Position numbers and translations under genes: made by a program
From: Phoma sp. XZ068
Taxonomy: Eukaryota > Ascomycota > Dothideomycetes > Pleosporales > Didymellaceae
DNA length: 64,000 nucleotides
NCBI GenBank assembly: GCA_004835665.1
Contig: RBKR01000014.1
Coordinates: 1 to 64,000, forward strand
Direction: 5' to 3'
Shown here: one piece after another, positions 52,529-64,000 of the stretch
Position numbering within the stretch: the first letter of the stretch is position 1
Layout: each line of letters begins with the position of its first letter
The notes under the pieces: generated by a model
The model's database searches: none
Seen by the model: only the letters and a program-made list of their open reading frames with translations
Told to the model about the DNA's origin: nothing

Positions 52529-55500
52529 ATGAACAACGATACGGAGAAGAAAGTGGCAACGCCAGTGGTTGAACTGGTAGCTGAGTTCATCAATACGTGT
52601 CAAATAGCAGTGAGGGACGAAGGAAATACAACTGAATGGAATCATCTTGGGCTTGAAGGTGCTGGTCGTGGCGTAAGAAGATTGCCTTCGCTTCATGCTA
52701 ACACAGCTAACTGAAATATTAGCATGAAACTGCACCTACTATCGGATCTATGCTCCCAAATTCTATAAAGATTCTTTCGAACTTCCGCCAGAAGAAACCT
52801 ACGCGCAAGCTGCTTCACGACTTCTGCGGTCGGCTCGAACCCGGAGAATTATTGATGGTCATTGGTCGGCCTGGCAGTGGTTGCACATCATTCTTAAAGG
52901 CCCTGTGCCATTTACATGGAGAATACGTTGGCACAACTGGTACAATTGTTTACAGCGGAAAGCAGGCAGACTTCGAAGCCACCGATGCGCCGACAGAGAC
53001 AACCTTCTGTGGTACGCATTCCTCGAAATTATACAAAACAAGCAGACTAACACCAGTTTCAGCTGAGGATGACATACATTTCCCAAGCTTGACTGTGGAT
53101 GAAACATTGAGGTTAGTATAGAGTCCTGCAGTTAGTCCTTCTCATTTGGCCTCTCCAACCTAGGATGGGCCAAGCTTCATCTGGCTGGAGTTTACCTGGC
53201 TCGGAGCTACTACTTAGCAGCACAGGCTAGATACATTTGATATTTTGTTTGGGCCACAAAGGCCAATGGAGATGACTACGCTGCCCTAGTATACAATTGC
53301 ACGACAATCCTTGCTAACGTGTTCCAGATTTGCGATCAAGTCCCGATTTGGAAACGTCTTGTCAAAGAGTGAGGTCGGCGGCGCTGTCGTCGTTCTTGCT
53401 CGCTTGTTTGGGATAGACCATGTTCTGGGGGTAAAGGTAGGGGATCATAAGATCCAAGGCGTTAGTGGTGGAGAAAGACGACGAGTTTCACTTGCTGAAG
53501 CCTTCATTACATGTCCAGAGTAAGATTGCCTAAATGTCCAGACCCTTTATGAACGTACTTTAATCTATCAAAACAGTCTCCTCTGCTACGACAACCCAAC
53601 GGTGGGCCTGGATTCGTCCACAGCTCTCGAGCTCATGCAGATGTTCCACGAATATGCTCGACAGACTAACACGGGTGTAGCTATGACCTTGTACCAAGGT
53701 AGCGATGAAATGGTGCCTCTGTTCGATAAGGCCCTAATAATCAACACTGGAAGATGCATCTACTACGGTCCGATGAATGCTGCCAAGGCGTATTTCGAAA
53801 CCTTGGGCTTTTTCTGTCCTCCGATGATGTCCGTTACAGACTTTTTGAACTCCATGTCGGCTGATCCAAAGGCACGACTGCTACGCGAAGGTGTAGAGCC
53901 AGGGACGGTGCCCCAAAGTTCTGAAGAGTTCGCACAATTGTTCCGGCAGAGCGAAGTCGGGAAGGAGATGGCCCTTAAGCTTGACGATTCAGTGAGCCAT
54001 GAAAAGAGCACCCAGACCGTTACAAACTACGTCTCGGCCAGGCCTCGGTACCCGGTGCCCATCTGGATGCAAATCTTACTTTGCGCATACCGTCAGTATC
54101 GTATATTCATAACCGACTACAATTCCTGGATTATCGAAGCGATTTGTATGATTGTCCAGAGTATCATTCTTGGCACGGTCTTCCACAATCTCCCACACTC
54201 TACTCAGTCACTTTATCAAGTTGGATCTGTAGTTTTCTACACCATCATGATACCTGGATTGCAGTCTATGAGCGAGTTTGGTAACACTTTCGCACAACGT
54301 CCCCTGTTGTTGAAACACAAAAGGTATCGTTTTTACCATCCGTTATCGTATGGCTATGGACAGATCATGACCGACATTGTCTTGAAAATCGTAGCCATAG
54401 CATACAACATCCCGATGTACTTCCTGGCCAATCTCCAACGGAAGGCGGACAGCTTTTTTATCTTTTTTCTCGTTGCTTATATTTCTCACTTAACGCTCTC
54501 CATGTTCTTTCGATTCATTGCTGTTCTATCACCAAGTGTAGAAAAGGCTGGACTGCCAGTGGGATTCTTCCTTACAACGCTGGTCATATATACAGGCTGG
54601 TACATCCCGCCTCCGCAAATGCAAGTATGGCTCAAATGGTTTCGATACGTTAATGTAAGTTCCTCACCTACCCTCTATGTACGAATACCGCCTCTGATAA
54701 ACTCACGGCCCATGTATTATGCCTTCGAGTCACTCATGATCAACGAGGTTGGCTCCCAAGAATATTCTTGCAGCCCCAATGATCTTATCCCCCGAGGCGC
54801 AATTTTCGTCGATATTGCCAATCAGGCATGCGCGATCCAAGGCTCAAAACCTGGAAACGATTTTGTACAAGGTTCAGCATATCTGACGGAGCTCTATGAA
54901 TTTGACAACTCTCATTTGTGGCGGAACATCGGCATTAACGCTGGCCTCTTCGTCCTCTTTGCTGTACTTGTAGGGTGAGTTACCAACCACTCCGATCAGA
55001 TGCCAACCTCAGTAACTAATGGCACTCTCGAGGCTTGCTATGGAACTCTTCAAGTCACCAGCCGGCCTTATGGCTACCGTATTCTACCGACGGTCCAAAT
55101 CTAAGGTAACATCATCATCTATCAGTGGTCAAGACAAGGATGTAGAAGCACAAAATCCGACAAATGCAACCCACGCGAGGAGGTCCACGGACCCGACGAA
55201 GAGAGAACAACCTTTTGCTAGTCCTGCGGAAGGTCGATCACTTGCGTGGAGAGATCTGTATCTTACCTTCAATGTTGGAGGTGAGGAAAAAGTATTACTG
55301 AATCACCTGGATGGGTACATTGCGCCAAACTCGATGACAGCCTTGATGGGTGTTTCAGGTGCTGGAAAGGTTTGTCTCTGATTTCGATCCATCACTCTTC
55401 TGACAAATTCATAGACCACTCTTCTCAATACTCTTGCTGGCCGCCTCGATTTTGGAGAGCTAAAGGGTACACTATATCTTGATGGATCCCCGCTACCAAA

Positions 55501-57217
55501 GACGTTCCACCGCCGTATGGGTTATGTCCAGCAGCAGGACGTGCATCTCCCCACTCAAACTGTTCGCGAAGCCCTTAGGCTCCCAGCATATCTACGCCAA
55601 TCTACCCTTGTACCAATTGAAGAGAAGAATGCTTACGTCGAAGAAGTCATGGGCTTACTGGAAATCGACAACATTGCCGATGCACTGATAGGTGTCCCTG
55701 GTGCTGGGTTGAATCTCGAACAGCGCAAGCGTGTATCAATGGGAATCGAGATGGCCGCAAAGCCTGAAATTCTCTTCTTGGATGAGCCAACGTCTGGACT
55801 GGATGGGCTATCTGCCATTTCTATTATTCATCTTTTGAAGAAAATGTCCCGTTCTGGCCATACGATTCTTTGTACAATCCATCAACCGTCGGCCACGCTG
55901 ATGGATGGATTCGACAATCTTCTACTTCTTGCCAAAGGAGGGAAAACAGTTTATGAAGGCCCACTAGGAGAACACTGTTCAACTGCGCTTGGGTACTTTG
56001 CTCAGTACGTCGAACCTTGCAAACCAGAGGAAAATCCAGCAGAATACTTCTTAGCCACCGTCGGCGCGGGTTCTCGATCCCAGGTCACCGCAGACTGGGC
56101 TCACTTCTGGCTTGAGAGCAAGGAACTACGGGACCGAGAAGCAAAGCTGCTGGCGAATCAAGAATCATCTCCACCGGAAGAGTCTCGCGAGACACTCTAT
56201 GCCACATCATTTGCGAACCAGCTACAAGTTGTCCTCAACCGCACTTGGCTCTGGTATTGGCGTGAACCGCAATACTTCTCAGCAAAGCTCTGGCTCAACC
56301 TTTCCAATGGCCTGTTAAATGGCTTGACCTATCTGAATATTCCTTCTACCCAACAAGGCGCTTACAACCGGGTTTTTACCATCTTCATGTCATTCCTCAT
56401 GGGGCCGCCGCTTGGTCTTGCCCTAGAACCGCGTTTTGCTGCCTTCCGCGATATCTTCATATATCGGGAGAAAGCCAGTCGATCTTACTCTTGGATCGTG
56501 TTCGTCTTAAGCTCCATCATCGTCGAATTGCCCTTTACTTTGATTACGGCGCTGGTCTATTGGCTCCTTTGGTATTACCCTGCGGGTCTTCAGCAAGACA
56601 CAGCACACGCAGGCTATTCCCTATTATGTTACTGGCTGCTACACGTCTTCATCTGCAGTCTTTCATTTCTCATTGTGGCCTGGATGCCCAATCTTAATGC
56701 GTCGCTGATGGCCAACGGGTTTTTCTACATGTTCGTCAACACCTTTGCGGGTACCCTAACAGCCCGCGATCTTACGCCAGCCGGCTGGCGATGGTACTTT
56801 GAGGTCTCCCCTCTATATTACCTGTCTGAAGGACTTACTACCAACTCTCTGTACGGGATGCCCGTGCATTGCACATCCAGCGAAGTAACTTTATTCAACG
56901 CTCCGGACAACACTACCTGCATTGACTTCGCTCAGTCATTCCTAGACTCTGCGGCTGGATATCTCCGTAATCCAGATGCTACAAGCAATTGCGAATACTG
57001 CCGATACGAATTTGGCCAGGACTACGTAAGTCGCGGGCAGAATGCATAGCGTTGACAAAGACTAATAATTTGTTAGTACAAACCGTTCGGATACGACGTT
57101 AAGCACAAATACAGAAACATCGGTATCTTTGTTGGGTTTATTGCGTTTAACTTTACAGCCGTTCTACTTGGTACTTATGTCACTAAAGTCAAGACGTGGA
57201 AGCGGAAGACGCAATAA
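52529..57217 (+). CDS. PDR-type ABC transporter (ABCG), likely product exporter
   Basis: Eight exons: 52529-52672, 52723-53011, 53063-53111, 53328-53519, 53577-54974, 55033-55369, 55415-57025, 57077-57217; 1,386 aa. Plan NBD-TMD-NBD-TMD. The first NBD has the degenerate Walker A typical of fungal PDR pumps (GRPGSGCTS, residues 96-104), signature VSGGERRR (~206) and YDNPTVGLD (~229). The second has canonical GVSGAGKTTLL (~797), LNLEQRKRVS and LDEPTSGLD (~923). Each TMD has several membrane segments. The N-terminus is shorter than in many PDR proteins. Odd point: at 54655-54708, right after FRYVN, where an intron ending before PMYYAFES is expected, a GTAAGT donor is present but the acceptor reads CGG. 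The 54 nt are in frame, so 18 extra residues are probably translated. It likely pumps the cluster product out, as PatM is thought to. Confidence 0.88.
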
Positions 57218-59536
57218 AGGGCAATCCTTTGTTTTCTTAGGTACGGTTACGATGTACATATCTGGGCAGACAAGAGTCAGAATTTCAGAACTTTTGAATT
57301 AGAGTTAAGATAATACCGTATGTAAAATAGGCCTGTAGGTGTAGTTGTAACCATGTTCTACCATCAAACTACCTAGATAACTGCGAATTTGTCTTGATGA
57401 TCGCGGCTGCCCCGCCTGCGATTACAACGGCGGGCCCGGCGCCTCGCGTGGGCGCCTCACTGGTGGAAACGAGAGAATTACGCCACCGACAAGGGAAGCG
57501 GGCGGACAGGCATTGGCACGCAAAGGAGAGTGCGCATCGCGCAGCACCACCACCACGCTCAAGCATGCCGTGTTGAGCATCGCGTTAGGGTCCACCAGGT
57601 TGGGCGTAGCTATGTATGAGCGTGTAAGTAAAATTAGGCAGGTCGAGCATCGCGGTCAAGCGCGTGGAAGCTGACAACGGGCGAGGGATCAGGCATGTCT
57701 TTCCGCATGCTCATCGCTGCGCCAATGATGCGGGCGCCGGTGGGATTGGGCACGCCTTTGATGGGGGAAAGTTCAGCGTCAGCAAGCGCTTGGGAGGTCA
57801 CGGGGAGGAGGCGTGGCTTTTGAGTCATTTCAACAGGTACTTACCTAGGTAGGTAGGTGCAGTTGAATAAAATGAGACCTATGCCTGCGGGTCCTGATGG
57901 TCTGCTTTGGCCAGTTATATACCCCAAATTTCATGGCTGACCGGTTGGAGAGCGGGTATTGAGGCACAGAAAAGTCTCGCCAGCCATGTCAGACAACGCC
58001 ACGGCCGCTTCATGAATTAAAACAGCCTAAGGCAACACCTGTGCGAATGAACACTCACAGTCAGACGGCTCTTGATTTTCTCACCTCCAACGACAAGCTG
58101 TTCCTGAAGTAGCGTACTTGCCCTTTCTCTTCACGAATCTTGATTGAAGCACCATCTGACTACACTCGATCGCACATGTAAAGAACTGCCTAAATCCTCA
58201 TCGTTCTAGGGAGGCAGATTCTCTGATCTGGTGTTTGGATCCACCGTCAACACAGCTGTCTGGTTGCAATTCCTTTGATCTAACTCAAAAGTCGCTTTGA
58301 ATTTGTGGACCAAAGCAGTATCCGGCATCTCCGTCCTGTATCTAGGTTACAATGGCTATTACGATACTCCAAAGCCTGAGTCCATTAAAATGCAGGAAAC
58401 GGCTCATCCTTCTCATTTATACTTGAGCGCCAAAAACTCTCACGGAACATCCCCCAGCCACCTGTGGTAATTTTTCTTGACAGATGTCGACTGTGGTGCT
58501 TGGCAGTCCCAGTCCTGCCTCCCATGCTTGCTCTGGTGCTAGAGCCTTGAACGACTGTAGGAAACTGTCATGGTTGAAATTACGCGCAAGCCCAGAATGC
58601 CGCTCGTTGCTGACACGTTTCAATAGTAAGAGTCGCAAGATGCAGCATGGCGATGCCACTCCTTCCAAAACTCAAGACCAATTTGCCGCCCGCTGCAAGA
58701 TACCCCCCAAAACTTGACTCTGTATCATCAGATGCATTTACTATTCGCTCTCAGACTTGCGCGATGCGTTTACAGCTGGGATAACGCCATAGTGCGCTAA
58801 GGTTGTTTTTGATACACGTACCTTCCCCATGTAGAATCAGTCTTGGCAGCACTTTAAGATCCGAAATATTAAGGTACGATCTGCAAAAACTCCCCGGTGC
58901 GATTGAAGGTGGCCAATCACAATAGCTCTTGTAGGGCTTTTATCTACTAGATGCCTATTAAGGTTTACAAGCGACAACAACCGTAAGTCTTGGCAACGGG
59001 CTAGATGTTTGATTAGGAAGGTAACTTACACAGGGGTGTAGGGGTTCCCTATCTATGATATATCCGTGCGGGGTTATCCGAACAACTTTCTTATCTAATA
59101 CTAGTGAGTCCCTATCATATCTGTACCTCCTTCCTGTTAGGCTAGTAGAATCGCGCAGTGTAGGGGTATCTGCAGTCTGTCAATTTATCTGTTAAGAGCT
59201 CTGTATCGATACCAAGCAACACCATGGGGTTGATGTCTTGTGAAGTGCCCTTTGAGGATTACCTTTCCGATACTGTTGAAACATGCAACAACACCAAGCG
59301 GCAGATGAGGAAGGAGACAATTGGTAGCCGCTGATGCAATTTAGTGCTTTGTCTTGGAAAGAGATGACCAGAGCGTGATGTGATTCCGGTGCCAAAGCTG
59401 TAGTATAAATATGACCTTGTGTTCCTGTCCATGTCAATCACTTCATCAGTGTCGCAGACTCAGCTTGCCACGCTACGATCTCGCCTCTACGATATCAACG
59501 CTCGTTCTCCTCTGCATCATCTTCAGAACATTAGCC
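57218..59536. other. Intergenic region with a GC-rich coding-like relic
   Basis: 2.3 kb. A GC-rich island at about 57395-57840 gives short open pieces on both strands (for example a minus-strand frame at 57634-57828) that look like remnants of a gene, but I cannot name it. A minus-strand frame at 58417-58668 shows no family features. A TATAAATA box at about 59404-59411 lies ~125 bp before the protease start. The rest shows nothing recognisable. Confidence 0.4.
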
Positions 59537-60664
59537 ATGGAGCTCACCAGTTTCCTCGCTGCCCTGGCAGTCTTCCTGCCTATCGTCTACGGCGCCCCTA
59601 CCACGGCCGCCAACAACCTCCACCCCGAGATCCTGGCTGCCATGAAGCGCGACTTGGGACTGGACGCCGAGCAGGCTCATGTTCGTGTCGCCCGGGAGCT
59701 CAAGGCCACTGAAGTCATCGAGCAGCTTCGCACCTCTGCTGGCAACTCCTTCGGTGGCGCTTGGCTCGTCGACGGTGAGCTCAATGTCGCTGTCACTGAC
59801 GAGTCCTTGAGCGCAGAGGTCACCTCTGCTGGTGCCACGCCTTTGGTCGTTCCCAACGCCCTCTCCAAGCTTGAGGAGGCCAAGCAGGCACTTGACAAGA
59901 TTGATATTGAGCAGTCCCTTGGCAAGCGCTCTGAGGCATCTGGAATCGCGGCTTACTATGTCGATGTCGCCTCCAACAAGCTCGTACTTGAGGCACTTTC
60001 CAGCAGCACCGCTCAAGCAGCAGAGCTGGCCAAGAAGGTCGGCCTCGTCGAGTCCGAGTTCGAGGTCCGCACCGTTCAGGAGCTTCCGTCCACCTTCGTC
60101 ACGGTCCGCGGCGGCGATGCCTACTACATCAACCGAGGCGGCCGATGCTCTGTCGGCTTCTCAGTTACCACTGGCTTCGTCTCTGCTGGCCACTGCGGTG
60201 TTGCTGGTAACAGCGCCACCACCAGCAGCGGTACTGCAATTGGAACCTTCTCTGGCTCAGTCTTCCCAGGAAACGGTGACTACTCCTACATTCGTAGTAG
60301 CAGCGGTAACACCTACTCTGGTACCATCAACAACTACAGCGGTGGATCAATTACCGTGTCTGGTAGCACCGCCGCCGCCGTTGGAGCCAGCGTCTGCCGC
60401 TCCGGCTCCACCACTGGCGTCTTCTGCGGCGCCATCCGCTCCCTGGGCGCCACCGTCAACTACGCTGAGGGACGTGTTACTGGTCTCACTCAGACCAGTG
60501 TTTGCGCCGAGCCCGGTGACTCTGGCGGTTCTTTCTACTCTGGCGCCCAGGCCCAGGGTGTCACCTCTGGAGGCAGCGGCAACTGCCAATCTGGTGGCAC
60601 AACCTACTTCCAGCCCGTTAACGAGATCCTTTCCGCTTATGGTCTTACTCTCGTCCGTGGTTAA
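59537..60664 (+). CDS. Secreted streptogrisin-like serine protease with alpha-lytic-type prodomain
   Basis: A single exon, 375 aa. Signal peptide at residues 1-20 (MELTSFLAALAVFLPIVYGA). Residues ~25-185 form a prodomain with the look of the alpha-lytic protease/streptogrisin foldase region (AMKRDLGL, GGAWLVDGEL.VAVTD). The mature S1-type protease has its triad at His219 (SAGHC), Asp248 (NGDYSYI) and Ser329 (EPGDSGGS), and Cys pairs around His219, at VCRSG..GVFCG, and SVC..GNC. I start at 59537 because the signal peptide begins there; an in-frame ATG at 59411 would bury it. This architecture is bacterial, mainly actinobacterial, and occurs patchily in fungi. Probable secreted protein-degrading enzyme, possibly used on host or soil protein. 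Confidence 0.9.
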   Translation: MELTSFLAALAVFLPIVYGAPTTAANNLHPEILAAMKRDLGLDAEQAHVRVARELKATEVIEQLRTSAGNSFGGAWLVDGELNVAVTDESLSAEVTSAGATPLVVPNALSKLEEAKQALDKIDIEQSLGKRSEASGIAAYYVDVASNKLVLEALSSSTAQAAELAKKVGLVESEFEVRTVQELPSTFVTVRGGDAYYINRGGRCSVGFSVTTGFVSAGHCGVAGNSATTSSGTAIGTFSGSVFPGNGDYSYIRSSSGNTYSGTINNYSGGSITVSGSTAAAVGASVCRSGSTTGVFCGAIRSLGATVNYAEGRVTGLTQTSVCAEPGDSGGSFYSGAQAQGVTSGGSGNCQSGGTTYFQPVNEILSAYGLTLVRG

Positions 60665-62237
60665 ATAGCTACTTGTTCATTTGTTGATATTGCTGTTGGA
60701 ATGGATATATTTGGAGTCGAGTATGCAAGTTGTACATAGTCAAATTCAGTTACAGCTACTCTTCAACTCGCTTTTATCGTTCGTGACGTTCACAAAACTG
60801 CACTGATAATCTTGGAAACCATAGAAAACCCTCTCTCATCCCGTTTGCAATATCCTATATGCTACTCACACCTGGAATAATCATCACGAAGGGCCGGAGG
60901 TTGGTATTTAAAGATGCAGGAAATGCTCTATATACCCTGAATCAGACCGAAGCTATGTAAGACTACTTTGACTAAGCTCAAAATAAACAGCGAAGTTCAT
61001 GACACCGTAAAGATGTATTTCGTGGAAGAGACTCAAAAGCACGTGAAACGAGGTCTATCGTAATTCATGGCGCGATTTGAAAAACGAAGAATTGTAATCT
61101 CATTGAAACTTGACTCCATTATTAAACTGTTCGGATCTAGCATTTTGCACTCATTCTGACCCCACTCAGCTGGGAATAAGTCTTGAAACGTACGATGGTT
61201 GCTGTTCCCGCTACATATTTTTCATTATGAACAGCATCAAGTATTGCTTTGTCTGTTGAAGATAATCCATGTCGTAGTCAGATGGATGCTCGACGCAGCT
61301 TTGTAAATCAAGACTTGGGGACATCTCTACAGGTAAGAATCTCAGCCTAGCTTCCAACCTAGCTATTTTTTGCATGTATGCAGCGGCATTTCATTGATAT
61401 CTACTTATTTCGCGCAATTGCCTTATCTTTTCCAGCTCGTCAGTATATGTGGATTCTCGAGTAACAATTGGGTCAGATGAGCACTTGAAGCAGACGAAAG
61501 CAACATTTATCTCCAAATGAGGCTTATTCAAGCCCCATCACGCCATCACGCTTCAGTGCGCTTGGTTCCTCAGTCACAGCGAATTCGTCAAAGGCATATA
61601 ATCAGACTCTACGGGTGATAAAATTATGCTCAAATCTGAAAAGCTTGACTAAACCGGGAACAAGCTGAACTTCCAGTACGATTTTGTCTGCAGCGCAGCA
61701 AACCATTCTCGTCATTGCTACCAGAACAAGTGACAAGAATTGCTGACTGTACTTTGTTGAGGACACCGGGAAGTAAGCAACAGCGCTAAGATAACAGGAG
61801 GCGAGGATTTGGGCTTACATTTGTGCAAGGAGTTTCAATATTGACACTTAGATGACATGGCCCACGGTTGAGTGCGCTTGCGCAAACCGAGCCCCAAGAA
61901 TGGGAAAGCTACCTCAACTCACATCCTGTGCAAGTCTGGACCCTGTTTGCCTTCCTTTGGAAGAGAAGTTTATCGTTGAGGTTTATACCGATCGTGGGTA
62001 GATATCAGGTAGGTACAAGTGTAGCATAGAAGACTAATTGGCTTCTTACTTGACCTCAATATCGACCATCAAATGGAGTATTTGCTGCATATGAAGTCAA
62101 CACACTGTACGCCTAGGTCAGCAACGATTTTAATTCATCAGCAATCTGGTCTTGGTCAATAAAAACATCCGTTGTGTATTCCACCAACTATCTACACTAT
62201 TTGAAGCCCCTCTCGACTCCAGGTCAGTCAGCCACAT
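60665..62237. other. Intergenic region between protease and pectate lyase
   Basis: 1.6 kb of 3' flank for two converging genes. No open frame with family features, no repeat recognised. Confidence 0.5.
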
Positions 62238-63056
62238 CTAGCAAGCCGAGAAGCTTGTCTGACCCTTGCAGTTCGCCGTTGTTGACACCTTGCTGCTTGA
62301 ACCACTGCCCTTGTTGACGCCCTTGTACTCCTGGCAGACTTTCTTAACACCAGATCCGCATGAGCTCTGGACGTTGGCAGTGTCTCCGTAGTTAGAGTTG
62401 ATGCCAACAAGCTCAGAAACACCCTTAGCCTTGACGCCTGAGATGACAACATTCCTGGGGCCTCCGTTGTTCGTGCAGTCACCGCAACCGCGGTACAGTT
62501 TACCAGCGTTCACGACGGTGAAGTTTTTGATGGTGACTGTACCGCGGCCGTTGTGCTGGACAACCTTATCCTTCGCTTCCTGGGCTCCGCCACCTAGTCA
62601 ACGCGTCAGAACACTGCATCCGTACGAGTGGTTATCAAATTACCTTCGATGAGAACATCGCCGTTTCCGAGTGCCGAAATCGCATCTATTAGAGTCAGTG
62701 ATACTCAAGAGCGGACTAGTCACTGTTCACTTACCCTCGCATACGTCTCTGAACCAGACATTCCTGAGCGTGCAAGCACCCTTGCAGTGGATTCCCTCGA
62801 GTTGGTTCGATCCAATGATGACGTTACTGAGCGTAGCGCCATTTTCGAGAATAAAGACAGCACTATCACTGCCCGTATCGGCGTCGGTGTCGCAGGCCCT
62901 GCCACGATCATACTCCTTGTTGCCCATATCCTTAGAGCCCGAGATGACGCTAGGAGAGGCAAGAGACACGATTGAACCGCTTCGTGTGGGAATATTCAGT
63001 GTCTGACCAGCGGCAAGGCCTACTGCGGCACTGATGAGAGCGATTTCGAAACGCAT
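62238..63056 (-). CDS. Secreted pectate lyase, polysaccharide lyase family 3
   Basis: Three exons: 63056-62735, 62685-62644, 62593-62238 (introns 49 and 50 bp); 239 aa, the normal PL3 length. A signal peptide (MRFEIALISAAVGLAAG) is followed by the parallel-beta-helix PL3 domain with hallmark pieces EGIHCKGACTLRNVWFRDVC, EDAISALG, GGGAQEAKDKVVQHNG and GKLYRGCGDC, and many paired Cys. It cleaves de-esterified pectin by calcium-dependent beta-elimination outside the cell, and is typical of plant-associated ascomycetes. A TATAAG sequence is about 100 bp upstream. Lengths and phases (1, 1) fit throughout. Confidence 0.92.
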
Positions 63057-64000
63057 ACTGAAGGATTTCAGAAGTGCAGTGTGAGATTTCAGAGGATTGT
63101 AAGGGGCTTTCTGCTGCAACTGTTGTGGTGAGAGGAATGAGTTGGAAGTCCACCAGTACTTATACTTCTTCATCATGAAGCATGGTCCATCTCGACAAAT
63201 CCTCCCACTCACCAGATCACACGGTAAACTGCCACACGATCCCTTCAATCTAATCGAAATCCTCTCAGTCACGCCGTTTGGTGGAACAAAACTCTTCGAA
63301 TTCCAGCCTTATAGATTGTTTGGTTTCGTCGATACGAAACACAGGCGACCAAGCACAGCGCCCAGCACCGGACTGATGAAGTTAATGTGTATATCTCTCC
63401 GGTTTCCTCTTGGCTACTGAGTCAGGATGTGGGGGACAGGGTGCCCATTGGTGGACGACTAGCACTGGGGTAACTCTCCGTCTTGGCACACTCAATGTGC
63501 CGGGGATACCAAGACTTGAGCTGCAACTCTCCCAACTTGGCAGTGAAGTTGCCGCGGACACAGCATCACTTCTTTATCCAGACATTTGCCATGTCAATGA
63601 TGCGGGTGTTGCCTCTTCTGGCTGATCTGTGCGTGACTAGAATCAACATCTTCTCATGCATCTGCGCTGAGGCGCTCACTACTTTAAACATCGAAACCCG
63701 TTGTACTTTCGATTGTTCCACGAGGTAATAAAAGCTTTGATAGACCATGACTAGTGGCAAATTGTGCATAGGGCAACATAGCCGAGAGGGTATTAATTGT
63801 TTAACTTTTGTATCGTGATATCCGTACGTGCTGTTGCTCTGGCAAGGAGTAATTCTCAAAAGAACAGGCTCTAAATAAGAGCTCTTCGAAGGGTTGTCAG
63901 GCGTGCGCTGTAATACGATAGTGCTGTCGCAGTAAAACCAGGGATGGATCAATATTACCAAACTGAAGGCAAGTTTCATCAGGTTATTTCCGTCGGAATT
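63057..64000. other. Right-hand flank, no gene recognised
   Basis: 944 bp upstream of the pectate lyase. The part next to 63056 is its promoter. Open frames further right (for example minus 63566-63979) lack family features and overlap others. Confidence 0.5.

Noticed and set aside
59411..59536. In-frame upstream start of the protease
   Set aside because: It would put 42 residues before a clear signal peptide, and a TATA box overlaps it.
62628..63006. Plus-strand frames over the pectate lyase
   Set aside because: Antisense shadows of the spliced PL3 gene.

Overview
The window looks like the left end of a filamentous ascomycete chromosome, most likely a Dothideomycete. Introns are short (43-140 bp, one of 216 bp) with GT-AG ends. 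Repeats have been stripped of CpA/TpG in the manner of repeat-induced point mutation (RIP). Degenerate CCCTAA tracts run in the orientation expected for a left telomere. The species cannot be named from the sequence.

Layout. (1) 1-3.8 kb: subtelomeric, non-coding, strongly polypyrimidine on the + strand, with several short tandem arrays and recurring degenerate telomere-containing blocks. (2) 3.8-15.4 kb: two diverged copies of one divergent gene pair. Each pair has an OrsD-type zinc-finger protein on the minus strand (full RecQ-like telomere-linked helicase in copy A, cut off before the helicase domain in copy B) and, on the plus strand, an unrecognised ~560-600 aa partner ending in an acidic stretch and a PIP-box-like C-terminus. 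(3) 15.5-17.7 kb: an intact pogo/Fot1-type DNA transposon with ~48 bp terminal inverted repeats and TA target duplication. (4) 17.9-32.2 kb: an AT-rich RIP-destroyed block. It holds one complete Ty3/Gypsy chromovirus relic (23166-29878, 483 bp LTRs, CCTAC target duplication) and pieces of at least three more copies. The copies share an antisense Cys-rich reading frame between pol and the 3' LTR.

(5) 32.2-57.2 kb: a secondary-metabolite cluster built on a 6-methylsalicylic-acid-synthase-type polyketide synthase, with a cupin enzyme, two related P450s, an ACMSD-type decarboxylase (6-MSA to m-cresol), a short-chain dehydrogenase, a Zn2Cys6 regulator and a PDR-type ABC exporter. This set resembles the early half of the patulin route (6-MSA, m-cresol, hydroxylated benzyl alcohols, epoxydon/phyllostine-like compounds). 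The late patulin genes are not in the window. An 11-bp motif, TCGGAGTYYCC, recurs upstream of most cluster genes and is a candidate site for the cluster regulator. (6) 57.2-64 kb: a secreted streptogrisin-like serine protease of apparent bacterial ancestry and a PL3 pectate lyase, both with signal peptides, in otherwise quiet intergenic DNA.

Gene models were spliced by eye. Every multi-exon model given here closes in frame with GT-AG introns. Two splicing cases are unusual: the ABC transporter has lost one expected acceptor, and the regulator's 51-bp intron would also be open if retained. Family assignments rest on motifs and recalled family sequences; no database search was run.
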